64,000 nucleotides of DNA from AP-15 sp963832875 (lineage in GTDB: Bacteria > Pseudomonadota > Alphaproteobacteria > ATCC43930 > CGMCC-115725). The notes under the pieces are model-generated. The model was given only the letters and a program-made list of their open reading frames with translations. It was not told where the DNA came from and did no database searches. The DNA lies in contig CAWHWB010000003.1 in NCBI GenBank assembly GCA_963832875.1, forward strand, positions 620,001-684,000. Direction: 5' to 3'. The position numbers and the translations under genes were made by a program. Shown here in pieces: positions 56,002-64,000 of this stretch (position 1 is its first letter; the number at the start of each line of letters is the position of its first letter).

Positions 56002-56035
56002 GATCGTACCTCCTTTAATCTCACAATCTCAATTG

Positions 56036-56133
56036 ACCCTTGCCCTGACTTGTTCCGGGCATCCGGGTCTTGGAACCCGGCGTGGTCGAGCCAAGAAGGC
56101 GTGGGTGGCCGGGAAGAGCCCGGCCAAGGGGAC
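56036..56133. repeat. Dispersed ~100-bp inverted-repeat element, copy 2
   Basis: TTGCCCTGACTTGTTCCGGG opens it and AAGAGCCCGGCCAAGGGG ends it, with AAGGCGTGGGTGGCCGGG inside. Like copy 1 it fills most of a gap, here between the large-subunit gene and the PBP activator. Confidence 0.7.
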
Positions 56134-56139
56134 GAAGAG

Positions 56140-57432
56140 TTAGTAGCCGAGGTTCTGGAAGGTCTGGGCCGCGGGGCTGACGACAACGTTGCCCTGCGGT
56201 TCGACCTCGAGGACGGCGAGGGCGCGCTCCACCAGATCCTGCGGGGTGAAGCGGAACAGTCCGTCGACCCCGGTGAACCCGTTCGGGTTCAGGATCGCCT
56301 GGCGCGAAAAGGGCGGCCCCTCTTGGCCGCGCGCCAGGACCGCGGCAAGTGCCGCGGCGTCGTAGCCGAGCGAGGCGAGCCGCGGCGGATCGCGGCCATA
56401 GGTGGCGCGATAGCGCCCTTCGAAATCGCGCCGCGCCCCGGGTGGCGAGGCGGCGAACCAGCCGCCGTCGAGCGCCGGCTCGTCGCCGATGTCGGGCACG
56501 TCCCACAGCCCGCTGCCGAGGAGCCGCGTCGCCTTGGTGTCAAGCCCGGCCGCAATGAGCTTGCGGGCGATCCGTTTCAGCTGATCGCCGCCTTCGGGCA
56601 GCAGCAGCGCGTCGAAACCCGGGACCGCGGGCGCCGCCGGAGCGGCTTGGCCAGCGGCGGCAGCGTCGGCGCCCGGTGGAGGTGTGCCCGGTGGAGGTGT
56701 GTCCGGCGGAGCGGCGCTCCCCGGCAGCAGGCGCGCGATTGCCGCCGAGGGGTCGCCGGGCCCATAGAACTCGACCTTGGTCACCGTGCCGCCGGTCGAT
56801 GACGCGGTCTGGCGCAGCGTGTCGGTCATCAGATGCCCATAATCGGTGTCGGGGGCAAGTGCGGCGAACCGGCCGATCCCGCGTTGACGCGCATAGCCAA
56901 CCTCGCGCGCCACCTCCTGGCGCGGCAGAAACCCCATCAGAAAGGTATTGCCGCCGGCGAGATCGGTCACCGTCGAAAACGCGATGACGTTGAGATGGGC
57001 GTCGCGGGCGATCGGCTCGACCGCCTCGACCTCGCCGGCGAGCAATGGGCCGAGGATCAGGCCGACGCCCTCGCCAACCGCCGCATGCGCGGCATCGGCC
57101 GCACCGGAGGGCGTTCCTTTGGTATCGCGCGGGACCAGGGTCAGCTGGTTGCCGCCAGTTTCGAACAGCGCCAGCTGCGCCGCGTTGAGGATCGCCTGCC
57201 CGAGCCCGGCATTGGGTCCGGACAACGGCACCAGCAAAGCGACCTTGGCCGGCCCGGCCGGGACCGCCGGCGGCGGCGCGGGCATCGGGGTCGGCGGCGG
57301 TGGCTCGCCATAGGGCGGTTGCGCGGTGGCGATCGGCGCCGGTACGATCGGCGGCGGCACGCAGGCGGCCAACGCCCAGAGGGCGAGGACGAGCACGGGT
57401 GAGGCGAACCGGGGGAGACACCAGCGCGGCAA
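56140..57432 (-). CDS. Penicillin-binding protein activator-like lipoprotein (LpoA family)
   Basis: The 430-residue protein has a lipobox (LWALAACVPPP, Cys at about 24). A Pro/Ala-rich linker precedes a periplasmic binding-like domain (VALLVPLSGPNAGLGQAILNAAQLAL, about 63-88). LpoA-type proteins stimulate class A PBPs from the outer membrane. A PPG-repeat linker sits near residue 240. The start is TTG 57432; it is divergent from rsmI and overlaps its start by 34 bases. This head-to-head order is typical of alphaproteobacteria. Confidence 0.85.
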   Translation of the reverse strand: MPRWCLPRFASPVLVLALWALAACVPPPIVPAPIATAQPPYGEPPPPTPMPAPPPAVPAGPAKVALLVPLSGPNAGLGQAILNAAQLALFETGGNQLTLVPRDTKGTPSGAADAAHAAVGEGVGLILGPLLAGEVEAVEPIARDAHLNVIAFSTVTDLAGGNTFLMGFLPRQEVAREVGYARQRGIGRFAALAPDTDYGHLMTDTLRQTASSTGGTVTKVEFYGPGDPSAAIARLLPGSAAPPDTPPPGTPPPGADAAAAGQAAPAAPAVPGFDALLLPEGGDQLKRIARKLIAAGLDTKATRLLGSGLWDVPDIGDEPALDGGWFAASPPGARRDFEGRYRATYGRDPPRLASLGYDAAALAAVLARGQEGPPFSRQAILNPNGFTGVDGLFRFTPQDLVERALAVLEVEPQGNVVVSPAAQTFQNLGY

Positions 57433-58433
57433 AGGCGACCTCGGGCGACGACGGCGAGGGGCGCGAGCCTAACGGCGCGCCGGCCGCGAGTAAACCCGAC
57501 TGGCCCGAACCCGCGGGCGACGGCACCACGGCCGCGGCGCTTGCCCCCGGCTTGCATCTGGTGGCGACGCCGATCGGCAATCTCGGCGATGTCAGCCTGC
57601 GCGCGCTCGCCGTGCTGCGCGGCGCCGACCGGATCTATTGCGAGGATACCAGGGTCACCGGCCGGCTACTCAGCCGCTACGGCATCCGCACACCGCTCGA
57701 AGCCTACCATGACCACAATGCCGAGCAGGTGCGGCCGTCGATCCTGGCGGCGCTGCACCGCGGTGATCGGGTGGCGCTGGTCAGCGATGCCGGGACGCCG
57801 CTCGTCTCCGATCCCGGCTACAAGCTCGTCCGAGCGGCGATCGCCGAGGGCTTGCCGGTGACCGCAGTTCCCGGTGCCTCTGCGGCGCTGACCGCGCTGA
57901 TCCTCTCCGGCCTGCCTCCGGACACCTTCTTATTTGCCGGTTTTCTGCCAAAGCAGCGAACCGCGCGGCGGCGGGCGCTATCGCGCTGGGCGGCGCTCGA
58001 TGCGAGCCTGATCTTTTACGAGGCCCCACCCCGGCTCGCTGCGGCGCTCGCCGACATGGGCGAAATCTTGGGGCCTCGGCCGGCCGCGGTTGCACGCGAA
58101 TTGACCAAGCTGCATGAGGAGGTCCGGCGCGGTCCTCTCGCCGAACTCGCCGGCCATTATCGCGATTATGGGCCGCCGCGCGGCGAAACCGTCATCGTCG
58201 TCGGACCGCCCGCGCCGGCCTCGCCTGACCCCAATGAGATCGATCGGCGACTGCGCGCGGCGCTCGCCGAATTGGGGGTACGCGACGCCGCGACCAAGCT
58301 CGCCGCCGAGACCGGCCTCGGTCGCGCCGAACTCTACCGCCGCGCGCTGGCGATCCGCGACGGGGCGATCGGCAACGGGGGGATCCGCGACGGGGCGATC
58401 GGCGACGGGGGGATCGACGAGGGCGAGCGATGA
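57399..58433 (+). CDS. rsmI: RsmI, 16S rRNA (cytidine1402-2'-O)-methyltransferase
   Basis: The product starts with a variable, Pro/Gly-rich leader, then the SAM-dependent methyltransferase begins with LHLVATPIGNLGDVSLRAL. DRIYCEDTRVTGRLL, AYHDHN, LVSDAGTPLVSDPG and GASAALTALILSGL are family hallmarks. It methylates C1402 in the ribosomal decoding centre. I chose GTG 57399. The C-terminus carries a 30-bp in-frame tandem repeat (58351-58410). The stop overlaps yraN by ATGA. Confidence 0.93.
   Translation: MRRTGGDTSAAKATSGDDGEGREPNGAPAASKPDWPEPAGDGTTAAALAPGLHLVATPIGNLGDVSLRALAVLRGADRIYCEDTRVTGRLLSRYGIRTPLEAYHDHNAEQVRPSILAALHRGDRVALVSDAGTPLVSDPGYKLVRAAIAEGLPVTAVPGASAALTALILSGLPPDTFLFAGFLPKQRTARRRALSRWAALDASLIFYEAPPRLAAALADMGEILGPRPAAVARELTKLHEEVRRGPLAELAGHYRDYGPPRGETVIVVGPPAPASPDPNEIDRRLRAALAELGVRDAATKLAAETGLGRAELYRRALAIRDGAIGNGGIRDGAIGDGGIDEGER
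58351..58410 (+). repeat. Two-copy 30-bp in-frame tandem repeat in rsmI
   Basis: Two exact-length units (58351-58380 and 58381-58410) encode (A/G)IRDGAIG(N/D)GG twice and then a partial third unit. It adds a flexible C-terminal tail outside the methyltransferase domain. It probably arose by slippage and may vary between strains. Confidence 0.75.
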
Positions 58434-58816
58434 ACCGCGGCCGCCGTCGCCCTGTTCTGCGACGCCAACGGGCCGAGCGCCGCGGGCGGCTCGCCGAATG
58501 GTTATGCGTGTGGCATCTGCGGCTGCGCGGCTGGCGCATCGTCGCCCGCGGCTGGCGGTGCCCGGCGGGCGAAATCGACATTCTGGCGCGCCGCGGCAAG
58601 ATCCTCGCGGTCGTCGAGGTCAAGTCCCGCGGCGAGCTCGCGGCAGCCGCGGCATCGCTGCCGCCGCGCCAGCGCCGGCGGATCACCCGCGCCGCCGAAG
58701 CCTTTCTGAGCACCCACCCCGAATTTGCCGGGCTGGACCTCCGATTCGATCTGATGCTGGTGGCGCCGCGTCGGCTGCCGCGCCACTGGCCGGGCGCCTG
58801 GCGCGCCGACGGCTAA
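58430..58816 (+). CDS. yraN: YraN family (UPF0102) endonuclease-like protein
   Basis: The 128-residue protein has the nuclease core GEIDILARRGKILAVVEVKSRG (about 46-67) with the Glu, Asp and ExK motif of the restriction-nuclease fold. LRFDLMLVAPRRLPRHWPGAWR is the typical end. The gene is normally next to rsmI, as here, and overlaps it by four bases. The family's cellular role is unclear. Confidence 0.93.
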   Translation: MNRGRRRPVLRRQRAERRGRLAEWLCVWHLRLRGWRIVARGWRCPAGEIDILARRGKILAVVEVKSRGELAAAAASLPPRQRRRITRAAEAFLSTHPEFAGLDLRFDLMLVAPRRLPRHWPGAWRADG

Positions 58817-59017
58817 GGGTTTGCGGGCTGCGGCAGAACCCTGCCGGGAGGTGACAACTACCTGGATTTCGTACCAAATTCTGCGGAGCCCTTGATCGGC
58901 TGTGCGAGCGGCGGCCCGATCGCCGACAGCCGCGGCCGCAATGACCGGGAGACTTGCCGTTGGACGCGGCGCCGATTTGGCGGAAACTCCGCAGCGGCAT
59001 CTGTGCCGGGGGGATCG

Positions 59018-59710
59018 GTGTCGAAATTCCGTTGCGTCCTTTGGCTCGTGGCGGGTCTTGGGTTGAGCCTGAGCCTGGTCGGGTGTCCGTTGGCCATTGT
59101 TGGAGGGCTCGCCGCCGCCGGTGGCGCCGGCTACGCCGCCAACCAGGAGCGCGGCGTCAACGGCACCGCCCACGATTTCGCGATCAAGACCGACGTCGAG
59201 GCTGCTTGGGCCAAGGCCGGGCCGGATTTTCCGGCCGATTTCGACGTCACCGTCTACGAGGGCCGCACCTTGTTGACCGGCCGCGCTGCGACGCCGCAGA
59301 TCAAAGCCGCAGCGTCGGACATCGCCCGCCGGGTTCCCGGGGTGCGCGCCGTCTACAACGAGATCGAGGTGGCGCCAAATGAAGGCCCTTGGGATTCGGC
59401 GAAGGACGCCTGGATCACCACCCAGGTGCGCTCGGACCTGGTGTTCAGCAACATCCGCTCGGTCAACTACACCGTCGAGACCGCCGACCATTCGGTCTAC
59501 CTGATCGGCTCGGCGCGCAGCCAGGCCGAGCTCGATTACGCCACCGACCTCGCGCGCAACGTGCCGGGGGTCAGGCGCGTCGTTTCCTATGTCGTGGTCC
59601 GGCCGGGGATGCCGCCCGGCCCGGAGCCGCAGCCGGCGGCCGAGGGCGCGCCGGGTCCGCAGCCTGCCGCCGCGGCGCCGACGACCCCGGTCGAGGTGCA
59701 AAAGCTGTAA
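59018..59710 (+). CDS. BON-domain lipoprotein
   Basis: The 230-residue protein has a signal sequence with lipobox (GLSLSLVGCPLAI, Cys at about 23). Two BON domains follow (FDVTVYEGRTLLTGRA and VETADHSVYLIGSARSQ). A Pro/Ala-rich tail ends it. It would bind phospholipid or outer-membrane partners in the periplasm. The start is GTG 59018 with GGGGGATCG ahead. It is the last gene of the rsmI block, 200 bases after yraN. Confidence 0.88.
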   Translation: MSKFRCVLWLVAGLGLSLSLVGCPLAIVGGLAAAGGAGYAANQERGVNGTAHDFAIKTDVEAAWAKAGPDFPADFDVTVYEGRTLLTGRAATPQIKAAASDIARRVPGVRAVYNEIEVAPNEGPWDSAKDAWITTQVRSDLVFSNIRSVNYTVETADHSVYLIGSARSQAELDYATDLARNVPGVRRVVSYVVVRPGMPPGPEPQPAAEGAPGPQPAAAAPTTPVEVQKL

Positions 59711-59831
59711 TGGCCGGAGGTAAATATAAACCGAGTTCCGACAGATTATCGCCGCCCCGCGGGGCCGCATAACCGAGAAGTTTTGGGAGGAAAGAAAATT
59801 CGTATCCAGGCCTCATGATATCGTTTGAATG

Positions 59832-59908
59832 CGTCTTGCGCGGGCTTGTCCCGCGTATCCACGTCTTTGTTTCGAAGCCCCGCAGACGTGGGCGGATGGG
59901 ACAAATCC
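59832..59908. repeat. Dispersed inverted-repeat element, copy 3 (diverged)
   Basis: TTGCGCGGGCTTGTCCCGCG and CACGTCTTTGTTTCGAAGCC match the left part of the family; the right end is GGGCGGATGGGACAAATCC. It is shorter and less conserved than copies 1, 2 and 4. Confidence 0.55.
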
Positions 59909-59943
59909 ACTTCTCGTTATTAGGCTATGGAATACTCCTAGAG

Positions 59944-60050
59944 CCCGTTGCCCGGACTTGATCCGGCCATCCACATGTTGGAAATGGGTACGGACCGAGC
60001 CGAAGGAAGGCGTGGATGGCCGGGTCAAGCCCGGCCACGGGCAACCTGGA
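59944..60050. repeat. Dispersed inverted-repeat element, copy 4
   Basis: CCGTTGCCCGGACTTGATCC is followed by GGCCATCCACATG and ends with GGCCGGGTCAAGCCCGGCCA then CGGGCAAC. The outer GTTGCCCGG and CCACGGGCAAC are inverted. It resembles copies 1 and 2 and sits next to copy 3. Confidence 0.75.
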
Positions 60051-60136
60051 TTTGTTTCAGCCAATTGATCCGTAATCGAATTTCCTGGACCGGACAGCAA
60101 TGGGACAAGGGTGCCAAGACGAGACGGGGCACGGAA

Positions 60137-61172
60137 TTAAGCGCGGCTTTGGCGTTCCCGCTCTTCGTCTCGGGCGGAGTTGAGAATGCGGTGGGCGGCG
60201 CCGAACAACGACTGAGCCTTGTCCTCGTGCCCCAGCAGATGCTCGGCCCGGGCGAGGTCGAGCTCGATATAGGCGAGGGTCGGCGTATCGCGGCCTGCGC
60301 CGCGCTCGAGTAGGCCGATCGCGGTCCGAAACGCCATCGCCGCATCGGCGGCGCGCCCGGTTGCGAGATAGATCGAGCCGATGTCGTGAAAATCCTCGGC
60401 GATCAGCGGATGCGTTGCTGCCCAGTTGCTGCTGATCGATCGCGGCTGCTTCCTCGGCCAGCGGTAGCGCCTCGGCATAGCGCTTTTGCCGAAGATAGGC
60501 CTTGCCGAACTGCGCCAGGCTGCGCGCGGTCGCGAGCCGGTCGCCGCCGGCCTGGTCGAGGACGAGGGCTTGGCGCAACACCCGCTCGCTTTCGGCGAAC
60601 CGCCCTTCGGACATCAGCACCGCGCCCAGCACCCGCAGCCGATCGCTGCGTGCCGCGCCCGCACTTTTGTCGTCGATCGCGATCGCGGCTTCGGCCCACT
60701 GCCGGGCGTCGCCGTTGTCGCCGCGGGCGAGCGCAATCCGCGCTCGGTCGGCCAGCACCGCCGCCAGCGGCGAGCCTGCGCCGCCGGGCCGGGCGGACAG
60801 CACATTGTCGGCGGCGATCGCCAGCGGCTCGGCATCGAGGTATCGCCGCAATTCGATATAGAGGTGGGCTAGCGCCGCCATAGCTTCTGCCGCCGGTACC
60901 GACTGGCTGCCATAGGCGGCAATTGCGATCTTCAGCGAGCGGCGGCGCAGCGCCATCGACGCCGCCATGTCGGCGTCCTGGAAGCGCAGTCGCGCGAGCG
61001 AGGCGAGCATCGGCAGCAGTTTCGGATCAGACCGGCCAAGCTGCTGCTCGGCTGCCGCCAAGCATTTGGAGAGCACGGCGCTGCTGACCTGCGGTGCAGG
61101 CGGGTCGGCGCGAGCCGGTGGTGATGACAAACCCAGGATCGTCGCTGCGAGGAGATAGCGAAAGTGGCGCAT
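60137..61172 (-). pseudogene. Secreted TPR-repeat protein, frameshifted near its end
   Basis: From ATG 61172 the frame gives a signal peptide (MRHFRYLLAATILGLSSPPA) and TPR repeats (MALRRRSLKIAIAAYGSQSVPAAEAMAAL, LRQALVLDQAGGDRLATARSLAQFGKAYL). After AAAIDQQQLGS the frame becomes arginine-rich. The next frame continues the repeats (THPLIAEDFHDIGSIYLATGRAADAAMAF) to 60137. One extra A/T (TT at 60415-60416 on the plus strand) breaks it; without it the protein is about 345 residues. It is convergent with the BON gene. Confidence 0.82.
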
Positions 61173-61489
61173 CGCGCCATCACCCTCGATCGGTTCCGCT
61201 CGAAGAAGGCCGCGGAATGTGTCGGCAGAGATCCACTCTCATGTCCGCCTCTCCGAGTCGCAGCCAAGCGATTTTGTGTCTTTCAAGCGCTTGTTTCGGC
61301 CTCTGCCGGGCGGGGCAGGAGGCGCGGCCGTCGTACACGATGGTGACCAATTCGATTTACCAAATTTTACCGAAAATCCGGTGCCGGGGCTGTTGGGCGG
61401 CAACACATGAACTGCATCGCGAACCGGCGAAGGTCGCCCGTCGGTGCTTTGGGCGGCGAATTCGGCGCAGAGTTCAGAGGAGTTTGCCG
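61173..61489. other. Intergenic, no gene recognised
   Basis: It separates the divergent TPR and Gly/His-repeat genes and must hold both promoters. An AT-rich patch lies at 61340-61380 (AATTCGATTTACCAAATTT). No conserved open frame is seen. Confidence 0.5.
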
Positions 61490-61984
61490 ATGCACAGATC
61501 CAGCGAACCGGCCTCCCGGCCGTTGAAGGTAAGAACCCTCGCACGCGTCGCCGCGTCTGTCTTGTTTTCCGCGATGCTCGGCCTTGCCGGCCCGGCCGTT
61601 GCCGAGCCGCACGGCGGCGGGTTTCATGGCGGTAACTTCCATGGCGGTGGCTTCCACGGCGGTGGCTTCCACGGTGGTGAATTCCATGGCGGTGGATTCC
61701 ATGGCGGCGGGTTTCATGGCGGGTTTCACGGCCGGGGATTTGAGGCCGGGCGATTTCACGGCGGATTTTATCGCGGGTTCTACCCTGGGCTCGGCCTCGG
61801 GCTGGCTTTCGGGGTGGGATATCCCTGGGGCTGGGGCTATTACCCGCCGGATTATAGCTATTACGGCTATGCCGCGCCTTATACCGCGACACGGAGCAAT
61901 TGGTACTATTGCTCGAACCCGGCCGGCTATTATCCTTACGTGACGCAGTGTTATGGCCCGTGGCAGGTGGTGCCGGCGAGTTGA
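61490..61984 (+). CDS. Secreted Gly/His-rich repeat protein
   Basis: The 164-residue protein has a basic start and a signal peptide ending about residue 38 (AGPAVAEP). The mature part begins with about eight GGGFHGG-type units (residues 41-85), then a Tyr/Gly-rich strand region (FGVGYPWGWGYYPPDYSYYGYAA) and a C-terminal motif NWYYCSNPAGYYPYVTQCYG with two Cys, as in other proteobacterial proteins of this layout. The family function is unknown; metal binding by the repeats is possible. GAGGAG lies ahead of ATG 61490. Confidence 0.8.
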   Translation: MHRSSEPASRPLKVRTLARVAASVLFSAMLGLAGPAVAEPHGGGFHGGNFHGGGFHGGGFHGGEFHGGGFHGGGFHGGFHGRGFEAGRFHGGFYRGFYPGLGLGLAFGVGYPWGWGYYPPDYSYYGYAAPYTATRSNWYYCSNPAGYYPYVTQCYGPWQVVPAS

Positions 61985-62493
61985 AGGCGAGCGTCGGCCC
62001 CGTCCATCGGGCCTCGGTGAGAACGCGTCGCGCAACGCAGTTAACCGAAAAATTTTCGGGAATTGGCGCTTGCGTTCGGGGCCGATCGGCGTATCTATCG
62101 AGGCCTCGACGCACTCGCACGTGCCTATGGCCCATGGTGGTTATGCAACGACGTAACGCGTCCTTTTTGGTCGTCCGGCCGCAACGCCGGTCCCGAGAGG
62201 GAGGTCGATATGGTTGCTATCCGACTGAGGGGCGTGGTGCCCTGCCCTGACGCAAACCTTCGCGGAACGCGTCTGCGCGGGCGGGGCAACCGGGTCATCG
62301 ACCCGAGTAGTCTGAGCTAAGCAGCACAATCCGACCGCGCCGGGCCTCAGCACCCGGCCGGCCCTTCGTCCGATTGGCTTCCGGCCAAGCCGAGGCTCCG
62401 TCGGTGTGACTTTGGGCACGCCGCCACGGTGCTCGGCGTTGCCGGCAGCAGCCGTTTTGCTCAGCCGCCTCGCGGGAAGGATGACCCCCAGGA
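61985..62493. other. Intergenic, one possible 36-codon ORF
   Basis: No gene family is recognised. An ORF at 62210-62320 (36 codons, MVAIRLRGVV start) has a good GGAGGT site six bases ahead but no homology that I can name. The rest of the stretch is unremarkable. Confidence 0.4.
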
Positions 62494-63624
62494 ATGAATG
62501 AGAGGATCTCGCGCTTCCTCGCCGAAAATTCGCCGGAGACCCCCTGCCTCGTCGTCGATCTCGCCGCGATCGCCGAGGCTTACGATGCCCTGTGCCGGCA
62601 TCTGCCGCTGGCCCGCGTCTATTACGCGGTCAAGGCCAACCCGGCGGCGAAGATCGTCGCCATGCTGGAGCATAAGGGCGCCAGTTTCGACGTGGCGAGC
62701 CGCGGCGAAATCGAGCTGTGCCTCGACAACGGCGTCGCCGCCGACCGGCTGTCTTTCGGCAACACGATCAAAAAGGAACGGGACATCGCCTTTGCTTTTG
62801 GCAGCGGGCTGCGGCTCTTCGCCTTCGACAGCGCGCACGAACTCGACAAGCTGGCGCGCGCAGCGCCGGGGGCGCGCGTCTTCTGCCGCATCCTCGTCGA
62901 TTGCGCCGGGGCTGAGTGGCCGCTGTCGCGCAAATTCGGCTGCGCCCCCGAGATGGCGGTCGAGCTCTTGCGCCGCGCCCGCGATCTCGGTCTCGACCCG
63001 TACGGCGTCTCGTTCCATGTTGGCTCGCAGCAGACCGATCTGCGCCAATGGGACGGTGCGGTCGGGGCTGCGGCACGCATGTTCTCGCTGCTCGCCGAGG
63101 CCGACATCGATCTGCGCATGGTCAATATCGGCGGCGGGTTTCCGGCGCATTACACCGGGGAGGTGCCGGCGGTCGAGCGCTATGCCAGGGCGGTCATGGC
63201 GGCGGTCACCCGGCATTTCGGCAATCATCTGCCGGAGATCATCATCGAGCCCGGGCGCTCGCTAGTCGGCGACGCCGGCATTATCCAGAGCGAAGTCGTG
63301 CTGATCTCGGAGAAGGGCTGCGGCGACGCGCGACGCTGGGTCTATCTCGATGTCGGCAAGTTCAACGGGCTGGCAGAGACCATGGACGAGAGCATCAAAT
63401 ACCGGATCGCCACTCCCGGCCGCGGCGGGGCCTGCGGCCCAGTCGTTCTCGCCGGACCGACCTGCGACAGCGCCGACATCCTCTATGAGCGGACCGAGTA
63501 CCGGATGCCGCTCGCCCTCGAAGTCGGCGACAAGGTCGAGATCTTGTCGGCCGGCGCCTATACCGCGAGCTATGCCTCGGTCGGCTTCAACGGCTTCGCC
63601 CCGATCCGCACCTACTGCATCTGA
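62494..63624 (+). CDS. Ornithine/diaminopimelate-type decarboxylase (fold type III)
   Basis: The 376-residue PLP enzyme has the alanine-racemase-fold Lys47 in YYAVKANP. SFHVGSQ, NIGGGFP and EPGRSLVGDAG bind the phosphate, and GPTCDSAD carries the catalytic Cys324 of the other subunit. It most resembles eukaryotic-type ornithine decarboxylases and would make putrescine from ornithine. The start is ATG 62494 with GGAA. A ureohydrolase far upstream (43 kb) could share polyamine metabolism. Confidence 0.9.
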   Translation: MNERISRFLAENSPETPCLVVDLAAIAEAYDALCRHLPLARVYYAVKANPAAKIVAMLEHKGASFDVASRGEIELCLDNGVAADRLSFGNTIKKERDIAFAFGSGLRLFAFDSAHELDKLARAAPGARVFCRILVDCAGAEWPLSRKFGCAPEMAVELLRRARDLGLDPYGVSFHVGSQQTDLRQWDGAVGAAARMFSLLAEADIDLRMVNIGGGFPAHYTGEVPAVERYARAVMAAVTRHFGNHLPEIIIEPGRSLVGDAGIIQSEVVLISEKGCGDARRWVYLDVGKFNGLAETMDESIKYRIATPGRGGACGPVVLAGPTCDSADILYERTEYRMPLALEVGDKVEILSAGAYTASYASVGFNGFAPIRTYCI

Positions 63625-63670
63625 GCGCGCGCGGCGACCAAGGGCGAGGCCGCCGTTTAAATGATCGCGC

Positions 63671-64000
63671 TCAAGCAGGGCCGACGGCCGCCTGCGGCAT
63701 TTCGGTCCGCCACCGCTCCCTCTCGGGGCGTATCAACGCCATCCCAATTGCCCCACCAACCAGCATGATGGCGCCACAGATCATGAATCCAGTGTCGAAG
63801 CCCTGGAGCGGGGTCGCCGCCCCCTCGATGACGCTGCCCATGACGTAGGGCGCCAGCAACCCGGCCGAGGTGCTGACCGCGGTGCCGATGGCGAGCAGCG
63901 CGCCGCGCTGGGCGACCGGCGTGATTTCGCCGATCACGGTATTGCTGATCACGTAAATGACCGACGGCAGCGCCACCCCGATTGTCGTCAGGCCGATTTT
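63671..64000 (-). CDS. MFS transporter, C-terminal end (runs off the window)
   Basis: The 109 visible residues, KIGLTTIGVALPSVIYVISN to the C-terminus MPQAAVGPA, hold the last three helices (for example FMICGAIMLVGGAIGMALI) of a major facilitator. The start lies beyond 64000. Substrate unknown. It converges with the decarboxylase gene, 47 bases away. Confidence 0.75.
   Translation of the reverse strand, partial: KIGLTTIGVALPSVIYVISNTVIGEITPVAQRGALLAIGTAVSTSAGLLAPYVMGSVIEGAATPLQGFDTGFMICGAIMLVGGAIGMALIRPERERWRTEMPQAAVGPA

Larger units (their letters stand above)
59711..60136. other. Intergenic, filled by two repeat copies
   Basis: It separates the BON lipoprotein and the frameshifted TPR gene, which are convergent. 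Two copies of the ~100-bp repeat (about 59832-59908 and 59944-60050) fill the middle. No gene was recognised outside them. Confidence 0.6.

Noticed and set aside
59829..60313. Small ORFs at the repeat copies
   Set aside because: They are encoded by the dispersed inverted-repeat elements and carry the typical artefact sequences (for example PGLDPAIH).
61614..61752. CRISPR-like array
   Set aside because: The short regular repeats are in-frame codons of a Gly/His-rich protein with no unique spacers.

Overview
The window is high-GC DNA from an alphaproteobacterium, probably a soil or freshwater member of Rhodospirillales or Hyphomicrobiales. I infer this from the gene content (a short Coq7 next to DsbB, a PBP-activator lipoprotein/rsmI/yraN block, molybdenum hydroxylases with FAD and 2Fe-2S partners) and from intergenic repeats of a kind common in that class. 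No rRNA, CRISPR array or intact mobile element was seen. About 50 genes are supported, plus one tRNA.

Layout. 1-3.5 kb: a possible cobM start at the edge, a FecR/DUF6600 envelope protein overlapping a threonine aldolase, and a hepT remnant. 3.5-7.7 kb: orphan yejE-yejF peptide transporter genes and asd. 7.7-11.8 kb: a DUF962 protein, an AhpD-like protein, a VOC protein, an iron-type alcohol dehydrogenase and a GNAT enzyme. 12-19.2 kb: a frameshifted TPR gene, a DUF1614 membrane protein, an LLM oxidoreductase with a 2OG-Fe dioxygenase and an acetamidase, then ada overlapping a second 2OG-Fe oxygenase. 19.2-22.4 kb: a very large bifunctional PBP. 22.5-28.8 kb: a five-gene molybdenum hydroxylase operon (FAD subunit, 2Fe-2S subunit, two paralogous 763-residue large subunits, MoaD/ThiS-like protein). 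29-36.5 kb: arfB, two small membrane proteins, an AroQ-like/Gfo-Idh/2-hydroxyacid dehydrogenase operon, a lytic transglycosylase, a transglutaminase-like protein, and dsbB-coq7. 36.5-39.3 kb: a Uma2 protein, an exporter ABC protein and tRNA-Gln(TTG). 39.3-41.5 kb: a scarred segment with an IS256-type transposase remnant and a second copy of the 3' end of tRNA-Gln. 41.5-51.8 kb: a GDSL hydrolase, GNAT, ureohydrolase, TPP enzyme, MBL hydrolase, NRAMP-related transporter, frameshifted nadE and a transglutaminase. 52-56 kb: aldo/keto reductase, AbrB/PIN toxin-antitoxin pair, and an orphan molybdenum hydroxylase large subunit. 56-64 kb: PBP activator, rsmI, yraN, BON lipoprotein, a frameshifted TPR gene, a Gly/His-repeat secreted protein, ornithine-type decarboxylase and the end of an MFS transporter.

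Two points stand out. Four otherwise good genes (12.8, 31.1, 49.6 and 60.4 kb) are each broken by one extra A or T, which points to sequence error unless raw reads say otherwise. The least explained systems are the double-large-subunit molybdenum hydroxylase operon and the operon headed by a type II dehydroquinase homologue that has lost its catalytic loop residues.
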